Shown piece by piece: positions 20,804 to 31,690 of a stretch of 64,000 nucleotides of DNA. The translations under genes were made by a program, and so were the position numbers. The stretch is from NCBI GenBank assembly GCA_039566865.1, contig CM076955.1:14715501-14779500 (forward strand). The letters are read 5' to 3'. Each line of letters opens with the position of its first letter. Position 1 is the stretch's first letter. Below the pieces are notes generated by a model. That model was not told where the DNA came from, searched no databases, and worked only from the letters and a program-made list of their open reading frames with translations. This stretch comes from Aurelia coerulea. Its lineage: Eukaryota; Cnidaria; Scyphozoa; Semaeostomeae; Ulmaridae.

Positions 20804-21055
20804 TACCGTACGAGCTCTATTAAGCGGGGGGGGGGGGGGGCTTATTTGATTTTGGACATTTTTTAGTCGTTCTACACCACATTTTGCGGTTTAAACATAC
20901 AATTTTACGAGTTCAATACATGAATTCGATACAGTTTTATCTCAAACCATATCAAAATTAACATGCAAACTTATTTAGCTCAAGAAATGAAAAATCTCTG
21001 TTAACCTCTGGAATGTGATATAAGGGGGGGGGGGGTTAATAGAGCTTTTACGGTA
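20804..21055. mobile_element. MITE with GAGCTCTATTAAG ends and G-tracts
   Basis: TACCGTACGAGCTCTATTAA (left) is mirrored by TTAATAGAGCTTTTACGGTA (right). Each end abuts a run of 12 or more G. A second copy is at 59126-59494. Confidence 0.75.
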
Positions 21056-21200
21056 ATGTTTTAATTTTCTGAGCAGTAATAGCTGCCCGTCATTGCATTG
21101 ACCCTGTAGTATAATCTTACCATAGACGGACATATATTTTAATGCGGTATCTGGTGTTACGTCGTTTCGTTCTGTTATGTTTTATTCAATAAAAGTGAGT

Positions 21201-22421
21201 TCATTGCAATATTGTCATCTCTCTTGTCAGTCTAATATACAACATCTTGGCTTCTTCAGGGAACTGTGGAAAGTGCCAGCCATGCTCATTCATGATGATA
21301 GTTGCCAATCTTGTAAATTCAGCGGTGCAGCAAGATAGATCCATCTCCCAGTCCTGCATGGTGATATCGTCAACTTCATTTATATCTCCCCCTTCAAGGC
21401 CAATGAGCATATCAGACACCTCTTGTGCTTCGGGGACAAAGTAGAGAATGTCTGGCTTACCATCAGGGCCTTTGCTGTTTCTATCTGGTCGTAGTTTATG
21501 GTTGTTCCATAATCTTGCAACTCGGTACAGTTCATCTCTTAACAAAGGCATGTACAAATATCGTAGACACTCTCTATGGACTACATTTCCGTCAGAGTAC
21601 AAGCCCTCATCTCTGAGGTCCTTGAAGTGGTTGATCCACCAACCGGTGCAACCCTTTCTAAGAATACTCCACCAGGCCTCAATCCTTTGATTTGTTACTG
21701 ATTTCCCTGATAAAAATGATTTTTCTCCACCGAATTCATCCTCACCATGCCGTCTGAAGTACCTTTGAATCCCAGCAACGTGCACATTCTCCGTGCCACC
21801 GTCTGATCGAACAAGATGTGGGACGCCTGATATCTTTCGGATGTAATCCACAAAATATTTTGCCACGATTGCAGGATCATTATTAGATTTGCCCACCTCC
21901 AGCCATAAAATTCTGCGGCTGTACCCGTCTATGCACCCATGTATACAAAATCCAAACGGCTTCAATTTGTCATATCCGTCTATGTGCCAAACATGATTTG
22001 GACCTGGATTTGAATAGTTCCTTCTCTTCAATCTGTGTCTTCTGCGTTCGTTCACACCTTCAGGGTCGATCAGCTGCAGTACTGTCCTAACTGTTTCCCG
22101 ACTTACAACAAGGCCATGGTCGTTTCGAAGCCTTTGCCACATTGCTCTATATCCAATCATAGATCCACTGCCAGAAAGCTCTTTCCGTACATTTTCAACA
22201 ACCTCTATCAAGTTGCCTTCAACGCCCTTTCTTTTTAAATTTCTGTCACGGAGAACGCGTTTGAGCTGACGCAAACTAATAGAAAAATCATGATGTTTGA
22301 GCAGGCACAAAATAGTCTCTCTTTGAGTAAAACCTAGCTTGAAGTATTGCTCAATAAGAGCATTACGCTGAAAACGTTCTTCTTCAATGTTTATATCAAC
22401 TTGCGGCAGATAGGAATTCAT
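21201..22421 (-). CDS. DDE integrase-type transposase (IS3EU-like)
   Basis: Predicted enzyme that cuts and joins the ends of the 6.7 kb element. It has 406 codons from ATG at 22421, intronless, 79 bp inside the right repeat array. An N-terminal helix-turn-helix region lies at residues 25-65 (GFTQRETILCLL ... SLRQLKRVLRDR), then a second helical segment with GYRAMWQRLRNDHGL (90-104). The RNase H-fold integrase core follows. D148 lies in VWHIDGYDKLKP, D207 in LVRSDGGTEN and E248 in NQRIEAWWSILRKG, giving D-x58-D-x40-E. All catalytic residues are present and there is no stop or frameshift. A reverse-orientation AATAAA lies about 15 bp after the stop. It may be a recently active copy. The family name is from memory. 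Confidence 0.88.
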   Translation of the reverse strand: MNSYLPQVDINIEEERFQRNALIEQYFKLGFTQRETILCLLKHHDFSISLRQLKRVLRDRNLKRKGVEGNLIEVVENVRKELSGSGSMIGYRAMWQRLRNDHGLVVSRETVRTVLQLIDPEGVNERRRHRLKRRNYSNPGPNHVWHIDGYDKLKPFGFCIHGCIDGYSRRILWLEVGKSNNDPAIVAKYFVDYIRKISGVPHLVRSDGGTENVHVAGIQRYFRRHGEDEFGGEKSFLSGKSVTNQRIEAWWSILRKGCTGWWINHFKDLRDEGLYSDGNVVHRECLRYLYMPLLRDELYRVARLWNNHKLRPDRNSKGPDGKPDILYFVPEAQEVSDMLIGLEGGDINEVDDITMQDWEMDLSCCTAEFTRLATIIMNEHGWHFPQFPEEAKMLYIRLTREMTILQ

Positions 22422-22510
22422 GGTGTATTAAGGCAAGGTCCTTGCTGGTTGAGAGATAAGAAAAAGAATCAAAGGGCGACTGCAAAAGGATACATAGGGA
22501 AATTTTGGCA

Positions 22511-23098
22511 ACGAAAGTGGCAGTAAAAAATGTGACTGGCAGCATAACTGGCAGTAAAAGTGGCAGTAGAAAATGCGAGTGGCAGTAGAACTGCCAGTAT
22601 AAGTGACAGTAGAAAATGCGAGTGGCAGTAGAACTGGCAGTATAAGTGGCAGTAGATAATGCAACTGGCAGTAGAACTGACAGTAAAAGTGGCAGTAGAA
22701 AATGTGACTGGCAGTAGAACTGGCAGTAAAAGTGGCTGTAGAAAATGTGACTGGCAGTAGAACTGGCAGTAAAAGTGGCAGTAGAAAATGTGACTGGCAG
22801 TAGAACTGGCAGTAAAAGTGGCAGTAGAAAATGTGACTGGCAGTAGAACTGGCAGTAAAAGTGGCAGTAGAAAATGTGACTGGCAGTAGAACAGGCAGTA
22901 GAAGTGGCAGTAGAAAATGTGACTGGCAGTAAAAGTGGCAGTAGAAAATGCGACTGGCAGTAGAACTGGCAATAAAAAATGTACTAAGCTGTAAAAAATG
23001 CAGTTGACATTAAAGGTGGCAATTTAAACTGTGACTGGCAGTAAAAGTGGCAGTAGAAAATGTAGCTGGCAGTAAAAAATGCGACTGCCATGTCCCCT
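22511..23098 (-). repeat. Right terminal inverted repeat with ACTGCCA tandem array
   Basis: Mirror copy of 16360-16830, about 590 bp. It is longer because it holds roughly three more 43-bp units. The outer 130 bp match the left end almost base for base. Confidence 0.9.
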
Positions 23099-24584
23099 AT
23101 GGGGCTCCGTAGGCCTCTATCAACAGATTCTCACTTTTTGATTACAAAGTCCTTTGTAATCTAAGAAGGGGCTTCGATGTCAGTCAGAAAGAAAGTAACC
23201 CACTTCCGTCACGCTCGTTAAAGCAATTGATTAACGCTTTATCTCTGCTAATTGGGAATGAATTAAAGAAAGCGCACAGAAAGCGCACACAAGACAGAAG
23301 TTTCTCGCGATCCGATAGAAAGATTTGACGTCGGCATATTTCATTTTAGACAGATTCGACACCATAAGATGGATAAATCACCAAGATGTTTACCCTGGCA
23401 CAACAACAAATTTACCCAGAATTGGCACGGTCTTGACTTCATTAGCAGCTGAATTATGTTACAACAATCGCTTTCTAGAACGAACTCATCATTAGCCACT
23501 TATTGATAGTATTCATTATGCAAATAAGTCAACTTAAGAAGATGATGTAACCGGCGGCCTGCACAGAGGTTAGCGCTCGCAGCATCACCGAAGGAAGAGG
23601 GACCCCCTCTAATACAGCCACAGATGCAAACGCCGCAGGTGAAGTTGAGAGGAAAGGTGCAGAATCCCAAATGGCGCCATTGACTGGGGGAAGGCACACG
23701 ATCACAGTGAACCAAAAAATCTTCATGCATATGATTACTGCAAAGAGGTTATCTTCGTGACTGCTTGCCCCAAATTAGACGTCCGCGAATAGCAGGAATT
23801 GAAACGTTCTTTAGGGTTCTGCATAAGTAGTCTTGCGTTATGGTAAATCTCACATGACATCTCATTTGCGACAGATGCACCAATAGTTATATGCGCGAAC
23901 TAAACAAACTAGGGGTAATGACTTTTGCTTTTTTGCGTATCATCCTCGCCTGACAAAGATCAAAATATTCCTTTTTCAGGCGATTCTTGTCCTTATACAA
24001 GGGGCTTGACTTTCCATTGAAGACGACTTTGGCAGCAACACTCATCTTTCTGACTGTAGCTAAAAACAGCATCTACGATCATTTGGGGTTATGAAGAAAT
24101 CAATACTCAGATATTCTTATGCTTGCTTAGCTCAGGACAGACTTTGTAATCATCTCATTCCTAATCAATTGTCCTTCAAAAGAAGTCTCCTCTGGAATTC
24201 CATCTACAAAAGAACTTTTGAAATTGCATTCCACCTAGCTACGTTCCTCCAAGTTTCGTAAACAAGTATTTTCCTCTTAGCCCGTTCCATCTCTAAAGAG
24301 AGGAATGGAATGAGGGAATAGAACCATACATAATAATGGAACGAGGGATATAAAAGTTATATAGTTATAGTATATAAAAGAGAAAAGTAAAGCATAGGAA
24401 AGTATTGCTCCATATGTATCTTTCACCAAGTAGCTAGTCAATAATAGTTAAAGTTTTGTTACAAATCAAGAAAGAAACTTTACTTACAAAGGGGGATGGA
24501 ATGGGGGAATAGTTTTTCGGGGAATATCCTAACTCAAGGTAGAAATTTGATTTCAAGGTATCATTCGAATCATCTTTTTTTCAG
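23099..24584. other. Intergenic, nothing firm
   Basis: No repeat boundary recognised. A minus-strand frame at 23529-23726 starts MKIFWFTVIVCLPPVNGA, which resembles a signal peptide, but it has no splice or homology support. Confidence 0.4.
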
Positions 24585-24683
24585 CCATCCAAATTTACAA
24601 TTTTTGCATCAATATCACAAACCGTTGGATCTGGAAGCGATATAAACCTTTGGACAATGGATCTGCAGACAGACGCAGGCTAA
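24585..24683 (+). CDS. Candidate terminal exon of an unknown gene
   Basis: A strong acceptor (catctttttttcag) precedes 32 codons ending in TAA. The peptide contains FTIFASISQTVGSGSDINLW followed by TMDLQTDAG. Composition looks protein-like, but no upstream exon was found and no family is recognised. Confidence 0.25.
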   Translation, partial: PSKFTIFASISQTVGSGSDINLWTMDLQTDAG

Positions 24684-25369
24684 AGTTTGTTGACGGAGAT
24701 AAATAATTAACTCTAGTATATCTTGACATGAAGGCATTCCACGAATTACTTGAACAATGAAACAATTACCTAATTAGCTGCCTTTAAAGTGTTTGACATT
24801 TTTTTAAATGGTCTAGACCAGATGTTGAATGCCATTCGACATCAAATCACTCAATTGTTCTGCAAAGTGGATCAAAGACTTGCCATAAAGAATTTATCTG
24901 GCAGTTGCACTTAAAGTGGATTTTCAGTGAATTTCAGTACGTCCCACACTCAGGCCAAGCTACCAGCATCATGTTCACATCAAAATCATGCAAAAGTGAA
25001 AAGTCAGAACGTTTCAAGTTTCCTCTTACATATTCCCTGTTTTGCAGATTTTTAAAAGCTGCGTTTTTTCCGTTTAGATATGAAAGATCAACTTTCTAAT
25101 GCCGGATTCGAGATTAGCATGCAAATATTTTCATCATGATGTGTTGTACTTCCAAATTTGTTTGGTTTTCAGTTTGGCTTTCAGATTCCCCCTTTTATAA
25201 TGAAATCTTTCTCGTTGGATTTATCGTTGCTCACCCATAAGAGGAAACGAAAGATGTTTTAATGTGGTATACAGCGTTGGCTGCAATTTCATACAGAAAT
25301 ATATAGAAAATTTTGGAATTTGTAGTTTCCATGATCCCACTTTTAAAGATTCCCTGATTCTCCGATACA

Positions 25370-25766
25370 CGTTTTTTTATAAGAAACTGGTTTATAAGAA
25401 ACTAGTACTACGATGACTAAAAATTTAAGAAAATCTAGTACTACGCTCAAGAACAGTTAAGAAACTCTAACACTTTATTTCTGTATGCCTCTCTTATTCT
25501 ATGTCTCTCTGACAAAGGTATCTTTATCTTTTCTTGACTTTTAACTGCAAAATTGATAAATTTTTGCCTTAATGTGCATGGCTTCTTCTTGATGACAATG
25601 TCAATGCAAAATGGAAGCCCTTTGTCGAGAACAATACCGCAATTTTAGGCCCAAAAAATAAGAAACTAATTAAGAAAGTTTTACTACTAAAACACCGAAA
25701 TTTTCATGCGAAATTAAGAAACTTTTAGTACTAAGTGCTGATCTAAGTTTCTTATAAAAAAACCTG
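25370..25766. mobile_element. MITE with TTTTTTTATAAGAAACT ends
   Basis: CACGTTTTTTTATAAGAAAC at the left is mirrored by GTTTCTTATAAAAAAACCTG at the right. The interior is rich in short AAGAAACT blocks in both orientations. Confidence 0.6.
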
Positions 25767-26631
25767 TATTGCCCGTTCCCGGTTCTCCATTCCGCCTTTT
25801 ACAGATAGCCCTGCATAAGCATGCATGAAATTACAGTATTGTTCACAGGCATCCGTGCATACGACTTGCATACGAGCATTAAAGAATAGTTTATGTGTTG
25901 GTATTTGGTAATGTAAAACGCTCAAACTGCTCAGATCTTCCAAGAGACGGAGAAGCACAGAACTAAGAACTACGAGCGAAACCCAGGTAATCAAAAAGAT
26001 TTCTTACATTTGTAGACAAGCAACTTAACTGGCATTTATTTGGTATAATAACAAGGTAAAATCGGTAACAAGTAAGATACGGTTAACGGTAAAACTCAAT
26101 TTTTTGCGAAATCACCCGTAATTTGCAGCGCATTATTTTAATCTCAAATGAAGAACTCCCGAAAACTAGCTTCCAGGGGCCATGCCAAGAACTGTAAGTG
26201 AATTTGATCCTTCTTTTTAACGATTAAAATGGTAGAATGGTGTTTTCTTTCCTTGGCTTAGGAATTGCTTTCTGGTGATACAGAAACTGTTGAAAGGTAC
26301 TTCTGCTTCCCCATCAATGCTACGCATCGAGAAGTGGAAATCCATATTAGTAAACAGGCTATTCTTAGCTGTTTTTGAACATAAACAGAAGTGGACATAT
26401 AAGAAACGGACATATAAGAAACTGCAGCCTGCCAGCATAGAGAATATTGAAATATTTTCTCCTTTGTAAGAAACCAGACAGCCTGATTTTTTCCAGTTTC
26501 TTATGAATGATGCCAGGTTGAACAAATACTCAAACACACTGCCGTTTTTCTGTGTAGCTTCAATACTAAAATTTGTGAAACCTGTTCAAAGTCTAGATAT
26601 ACAGTGCTTCACATTGACCATATTCCATTAA

Positions 26632-28459
26632 AGGGGCTGGATAAGAAATACGTAAACAAATCCACGGTTTGTGCATCAAATATCGCTTTTTGAAAGGAGA
26701 AATTCCTTTGTAATTAGCTAAATTCAAAAGCAAAGATCCTTATCTTGATACAGGCTGCAGGGGCGGATCCAGGAAAAATTCTGAGGGGTGCTGAAGAGGG
26801 AGCAATGAGGGGGTCCGGGGGCGAAGCCCCCGGAAAAATTTTTTGTGACCACGCCCTTTACTCTCTCGGAAATGATGACCACGCCCATAAATAGCCAGAA
26901 AATGCTTTATTTACCAGTTCAACGATTGGGTAGTTTGTTGCTCAAGCTTGACATTTCGAGGAAGTCTCTTTGAAATCCTATGGAAGTATTCATGTAATTC
27001 TCTTTCTTTTCCGAACGAATTGTCGAAATATCCCATTGTTTCTCGATAAAAGATGATACGGTATGCAGAAAATTTGTCTCGCATTGTGTGAACTGCGTAG
27101 GTGGCTGATCTATCGATTACACTATTACACAAAAACAGAACAGAAGACGATAGAATTCATGATTCATGAACAACAATAGGCCTAATGTCAAGGAACTCTC
27201 AAGCTGTCGCTGTGATCCCGGGTGTGATCCTCAATATTTCTAGGATGATTAGCATCTGAAACTATACCGAGAACCCCCAATAACCCAAAAGTGAAGCACA
27301 AACCATATTTCATATCATCTTACCGTAACACCCGATCTTCCTTCTCTCTGGATCTCCTCTTGTTCACCCCTTCCAGCCCAAAATTTGTAGTTGCAGTAAA
27401 ATCCATTTCAGAAATCTTTGATTATCTCATGTCCTTCTTATTTTGCTTTATCATCTTAGATTCCCATTCGAATTACTGTCTTCCAAATGCATTACACATT
27501 TAAGTTGTTTAGAACAGTAACTGAACGCTTGCAACACACATAGCTTAGGCCATTGGCGAGCAGCAAACTGCCCGCCCCGCCAAATTTTGGAAGGATGAAC
27601 TTGGAAAGTATGATAATTTATTCCCCCCCCTCCCCTTCAACTGCATTCTGTAATTCTTATGACTATGATGTAATGAAGCTCCCCCTGGTTAGTTTTATCC
27701 CCCCTTGATATGATATCGTAGTATCATCGACTTTGATTTCAGTCACTGAAATCCCCCCCGAACAGCTCGGTTTCTTTGATGTTTCTGGATTTTCAAATCG
27801 CATGGGTGCTCCCGCCAAATCTGAGCACCCCTAGATGCGGCAAGGCTATTGGTTTATTCACTTCCACGGGTGCTCAAACTCGGATGATTTACAGGCCAAG
27901 GGTGCTCTGTTGCGCTGGCTATAGAGAAGACAATAGATTCCGAGTCCGCAAAGTGTAGGAAAGGTCAACCAGGGGGAGTTTAGACAGAAGAGTTTTGAGT
28001 TGTAATATCGACGGTGCGGAGGAGGCGAGACGGGGGCTTGATAACGCAGTGATAAATAACGTCGAGGAATGAAAGATGCGGAGCTTCGGACAGCTCGCGA
28101 GCTTTCATTTTGTAGCAGAAAAATGTATGCATATTATTTTGGCAAAGAATTAGACTGAAAGAGAAAAATGTTCAGTTAAAAAATCTGACCGGTGCTTGAG
28201 CACCCTTCGCACCCCTCTAGATCCGCCACTGACAGGCTGGTCTTTGGGTGAAAGATCAACAAAAATACTTGTTGGAAATCCATTTATATCACAGCAATCC
28301 AAAACATATGGAGATCTAATTTGTATCAGAAGAAAGTGCAAAGGCGAATCTCCAAGATGATACATTTATTTTGAATTTTCATTGAATAGTCACGATAAAT
28401 TAGCTCATCAGAAAACAGCCAAATCAAAAATTTCCCCGACAGTTTCTTATCCAGCCCCT
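26632..28459. mobile_element. TTAA-flanked MITE split by a hAT-like element
   Basis: AGGGGCTGGATAAGAAA and TTTCTTATCCAGCCCCT are perfect inverted ends, each next to TTAA (26628-26631, 28460-28463). Without the insertion at 26758-28231 it would be about 350 bp. Confidence 0.75.
26758..28231. mobile_element. hAT-like non-autonomous element, 8-bp TSD
   Basis: 1474 bp. Ends CAGGGGCGGATCCAG and CTAGATCCGCCACTG with perfect 8-bp duplication ACAGGCTG (26750-26757, 28232-28239). The TSD length and CAG...CTG ends fit hAT. It contains the palindrome GGGGGCGAAGCCCCC near 26818. No transposase is seen. Confidence 0.85.
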
Positions 28460-29069
28460 TTAATCCATTATCATTTCTTGGGACATGCTTGTTTACTACA
28501 CAGCAGCATCCTCGATTTTAAAAATGGTTTTTTTACAAGAAAGCATTACATGAAAGAACGTTTCTTAATGGACTAATAAGAAATTTGTCAGCCTCATTTG
28601 AACATATTTTCTTGCATATGAGAAACCAGACAGCCTGATTTGAAAATTTGAGTATCTTATATGCAGGGACTTACTATCTGGAAATGAAACTTTTGGCTAG
28701 TTCCTAATTGTGGAAGGAAATAATGCCCCTAGAATCATGAGTAAATCCTTTAGATTAATTTGAAATTTCCGTAAGAGGATGGAGTTAAAATTTTACAGTT
28801 TGCTTGCATTACTTTTCCTGTGCGGTTTTGTAAGCAGTAGATATTTTTTATGACTCACCATGTACAAGTATTATTATTGTGTATATCGCACGTAGTTCTT
28901 ACCGCGTGCCCTAAAAAGATATAAACAGGTGGAGTACCGGTGGTTGAGAACAGCGATGAATGAAAATTTAGCTTTGATGAATGGCTAATCGTTTTAAAAC
29001 GTTCCTATCCTCGTCATATATACAATTAACATTCTCGTTAAAGGGGACCTGCAACGTTGAAACAACTTG

Positions 29070-30240
29070 TGCTTAAGGTAACTCTGCTTTCCGCTCTAGT
29101 GCACAGCGAGAAGCCGCTTCGCAAAACCACTTTCCTCAGAAAACAGTTAAGTTCTCCTATATTATTCGGCCTATCGAAAAGCGGTAAAAAGGATGTTGTT
29201 CTGTATAATCTAGGCAATCGAAAAATAAAGAAATCGCAATGTTTCCGTCAATCCTGGTTTCGCAAATCCTAGTTTAAATCTTTTTGCTAATTTTAGAAAA
29301 GTGGATTTATCTCCAAAACTACTCGAAAAAGTTTCGATTTTTTTTCGTTCCATCTTTTGCTAGGTAGATGATCGACAACTTTGCCAAGTCTGATTGAAAA
29401 AGCTAGGCTAGATTTCCTGCAATCGAATTTCATATTTCTGTTTACTTTTCGACAGCGAAATGGAGAAACCTTGGTCAACAGATTATCATGCTATGAAGCA
29501 CGCTTGCTAAAGCTCAGGCTTGAAATAACTTGCAGAATTTTTCCATTGGCAAACAAATGAACGTCATCTTTTGGGAATACCATAGCAAGTCTCAAAAGAC
29601 ATCCTTAGTGCGCTTGTAAAAGTATCATTTGCACCTATTAATTAAAAATTCCTGATTTTTACCAGCAACTTCACGAAACCATGCTTTGGGTGTCTTTCGA
29701 GACTTTCGTAAGCATTCACAGATTATCAATTTCTTTTAGAGTCCACAATGAGCATAGATCTTAGATCAAGAACGAAAGTTTTTGCAAAAACATTCTACGG
29801 GCGTTCAAGTCGTTCTGTATGGGCTAAACTGTTGACCAACGCTTTTCCCCTTCGATGTCGAAAAGTAAACAGAAATGTAAAATTCGATTGCAGGAAATCT
29901 AGCCTAGCTTTTTCAATCAGACTTGGCAAAGTTGTAGATCAACTACCTAGGAAAAGATGGAGCGAAAAAAAATCGAAACTTTTTCGAGTAGTTTTGGAGA
30001 TAAATACACTTTTCTGAAATCAGCAAAAATATTTGAGCAAGGATTTGCGAAGCCAAGGTTGACGGAAACATTGCGATTTATACATCTTTCGATTGCTCAG
30101 ATTATACAGAACAACCTCCTTTTTACCGCTTTTCGATAGGCCTAATAATATTGGAGAAATTAACAGTTTTCTGAGGAGAGTGGTTTTGCGAAACGGCATC
30201 TCGCTGTGCACTGGAGCGGAAAGCAGAGTTACCTTAATCG
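29070..30240. repeat. 1.2 kb palindrome with about 430-bp arms
   Basis: The left arm (29070-29505) and right arm (29800-30240) are inverted copies sharing GGTAACTCTGCTTTCCGCTC at the outer ends. Paired open frames on opposite strands (CRKVNRN, FDCRKSSLAFSIRLGKVVD) are the two arms read twice. The spacer is about 300 bp. Confidence 0.75.
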
Positions 30241-30454
30241 AAAGCTCTAAGTGTCATAAAGATGAAAATAAGAATATTTTTCGAAAATGAATGCCCGTTT
30301 CTCTGGAATTCATGCTTAAACCTCCTCATTTGTGCCGCTTGTCTGACGTCCTTGTTGCAGCCTCGCTTTCGAAACCCACGCATTCTGACGTCAGAGGTGA
30401 ATATACAAATTTTCGGGTCTCAATGATTTTTAAAGCTCCCATCTGAGCAAAAAG

Positions 30455-31075
30455 GATGCAGAAATCTAGAGGAACGAAAGATCAGCTTTTGATAGATCAA
30501 ATGGTCCTAAAAGATTGCAAAAGGAGGCATACAAATTTGGCCATGGCCTGGGTGAATTACCGTAAAGCATATGATATGGTTCCCCATTCATGGATTGTTG
30601 AGTGAATGGAAATGTTTCATATTGCAGAAAATATTAAGACATTTTTGACAGGTAGCATGAATTATTGGAAGACCAGACTGATGTCATCTGGGGAATATTT
30701 AGGAACAGTCAATGTTAAAAGAGGGATTTTTCAGGGTGATAGCCTCTCCCCTCTGCTCTTTGTTCTTTGCATGATCCCATTGTCTTTGATACCGAGGAAA
30801 GTTACAGATGGGTATGAATTCGATGGAAAAAATGCTAAAATCAATCATTTATTGTTCATGGATGATCTAAGATTATTTGGTAAAACGCAAGACCAAATCG
30901 ATTCATTAATAAAAGCGGTGCATTTATTCAGTAGCGATATCGGTATGGTATTTGGCATTGATAAATGTGGCGTAGTGATAATGAAAAGAGGGAAGCTAGT
31001 TGAATGCAATGGAATTGAATTGCCGAATGGAGAACGTGTCAGACAAGTGGAGACAGCGGCGTGGCCAGGGTATAA
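30455..31075 (+). pseudogene. Reverse transcriptase pseudogene of a second LINE type
   Basis: Reads [20 protein letters not shown] then [20 protein letters not shown], an in-frame TGA at 30603, then FQGDSLSPLLFVLCMIPLSL, NHLLFMDDLRLFGK and MVFGIDKCGVVIMKRGK. The catalytic block is FMDD. This clade differs from the Jockey/CR1-like LINEs elsewhere in the window. It is 5'-truncated and cut off at the right by CAGCGGCGTGGCCAG, a hAT-like terminus. Confidence 0.8.
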
Positions 31076-31339
31076 TATTTGGGAGGGGTAATGATAATAG
31101 GGGGTCTGGGGGCGAAGCCCCTAGGAAAATGTTTGGGGCCACGCCCTTCACTTTGGCTTAGAATGCATCTTCCAATATCCTACTTGCAGCAACTAGGAAA
31201 CCTTGATCGTTATGTGACAGTTATCCTATGAATCAGAGCACGAGAAAATTTTTTGAAGAAAGGTCCTTTACTTTGGCTTCGAATGCATCTCCCAATATCA
31301 TGCTTGGTAGTGCCAAGATTTGACATTCAAGTCAAGTCA

Positions 31340-31690
31340 AGTCGAGTATTTCAAACTATTTGGATGTCGAGAAACTGAGGGTTATGATGAACGCTTTCGT
31401 TATTTCTCAAATTAGCTATTGTCAACTTTTTGGATGTTCCATGATAGGTCAGTTAATAGGAAAATAAACAAAATCCACGAGAGAGCTTTGAGAATCGCAT
31501 ACAAAGATAGCAGTTCAAATTTTGAGGAATTACTGACGAAAGCAAACACAGTGTCTATTCACCACAAAAGTTTACAGTTGCTTGCTACTGAAATTTTTAA
31601 AATTCAAAGGAATCTCAATCCAAGTCATGGAATTGAAAATGCACGTTTTATTGGATCAAAGATATGACATTCAATTCCATCTTCCTTTAA
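31340..31690 (+). pseudogene. LINE A fragment, interrupted
   Basis: Reads VEKLRVMMNAFVISQISYC, a frameshift, then WMFHDRSVNRKINKIHERAL and LLTKANTVSIHHKSLQLL, close to 2578-2985. It appears to resume at 33703-33780 (ESKRVPDIE ... FKTKIKSYDFDC). Confidence 0.7.

Larger units (their letters stand above)
16360..23098. mobile_element. 6.7 kb DNA transposon: integrase-type transposase plus HECT-like gene
   Basis: The outermost ~130 bp at each end are near-perfect inverted copies starting AGGGGACATGGCAGTCGC, followed by long tandem arrays in mirror orientation. Inside are a complete DDE integrase-type transposase on the minus strand, hard against the right end, and a HECT-like gene on the plus strand whose candidate first exon is hard against the left end. 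The transposase resembles the IS3-like eukaryotic elements (IS3EU), judged from memory. The immediate flanks do not show a matching target duplication (left ...TAAAAACC, right ATGGGGCT...). The element has itself been hit by three smaller MITEs (17624, 19963, 20804) and contains a TAA microsatellite. Confidence 0.85.

Noticed and set aside
23529..23726. 65-codon minus-strand frame with a signal-peptide-like start
   Set aside because: No homologue recognised and no splice partners; composition of the remainder is not convincing.
29293..30017. Two similar basic proteins on opposite strands
   Set aside because: They are the two arms of the 29070-30240 palindrome; no known domain.
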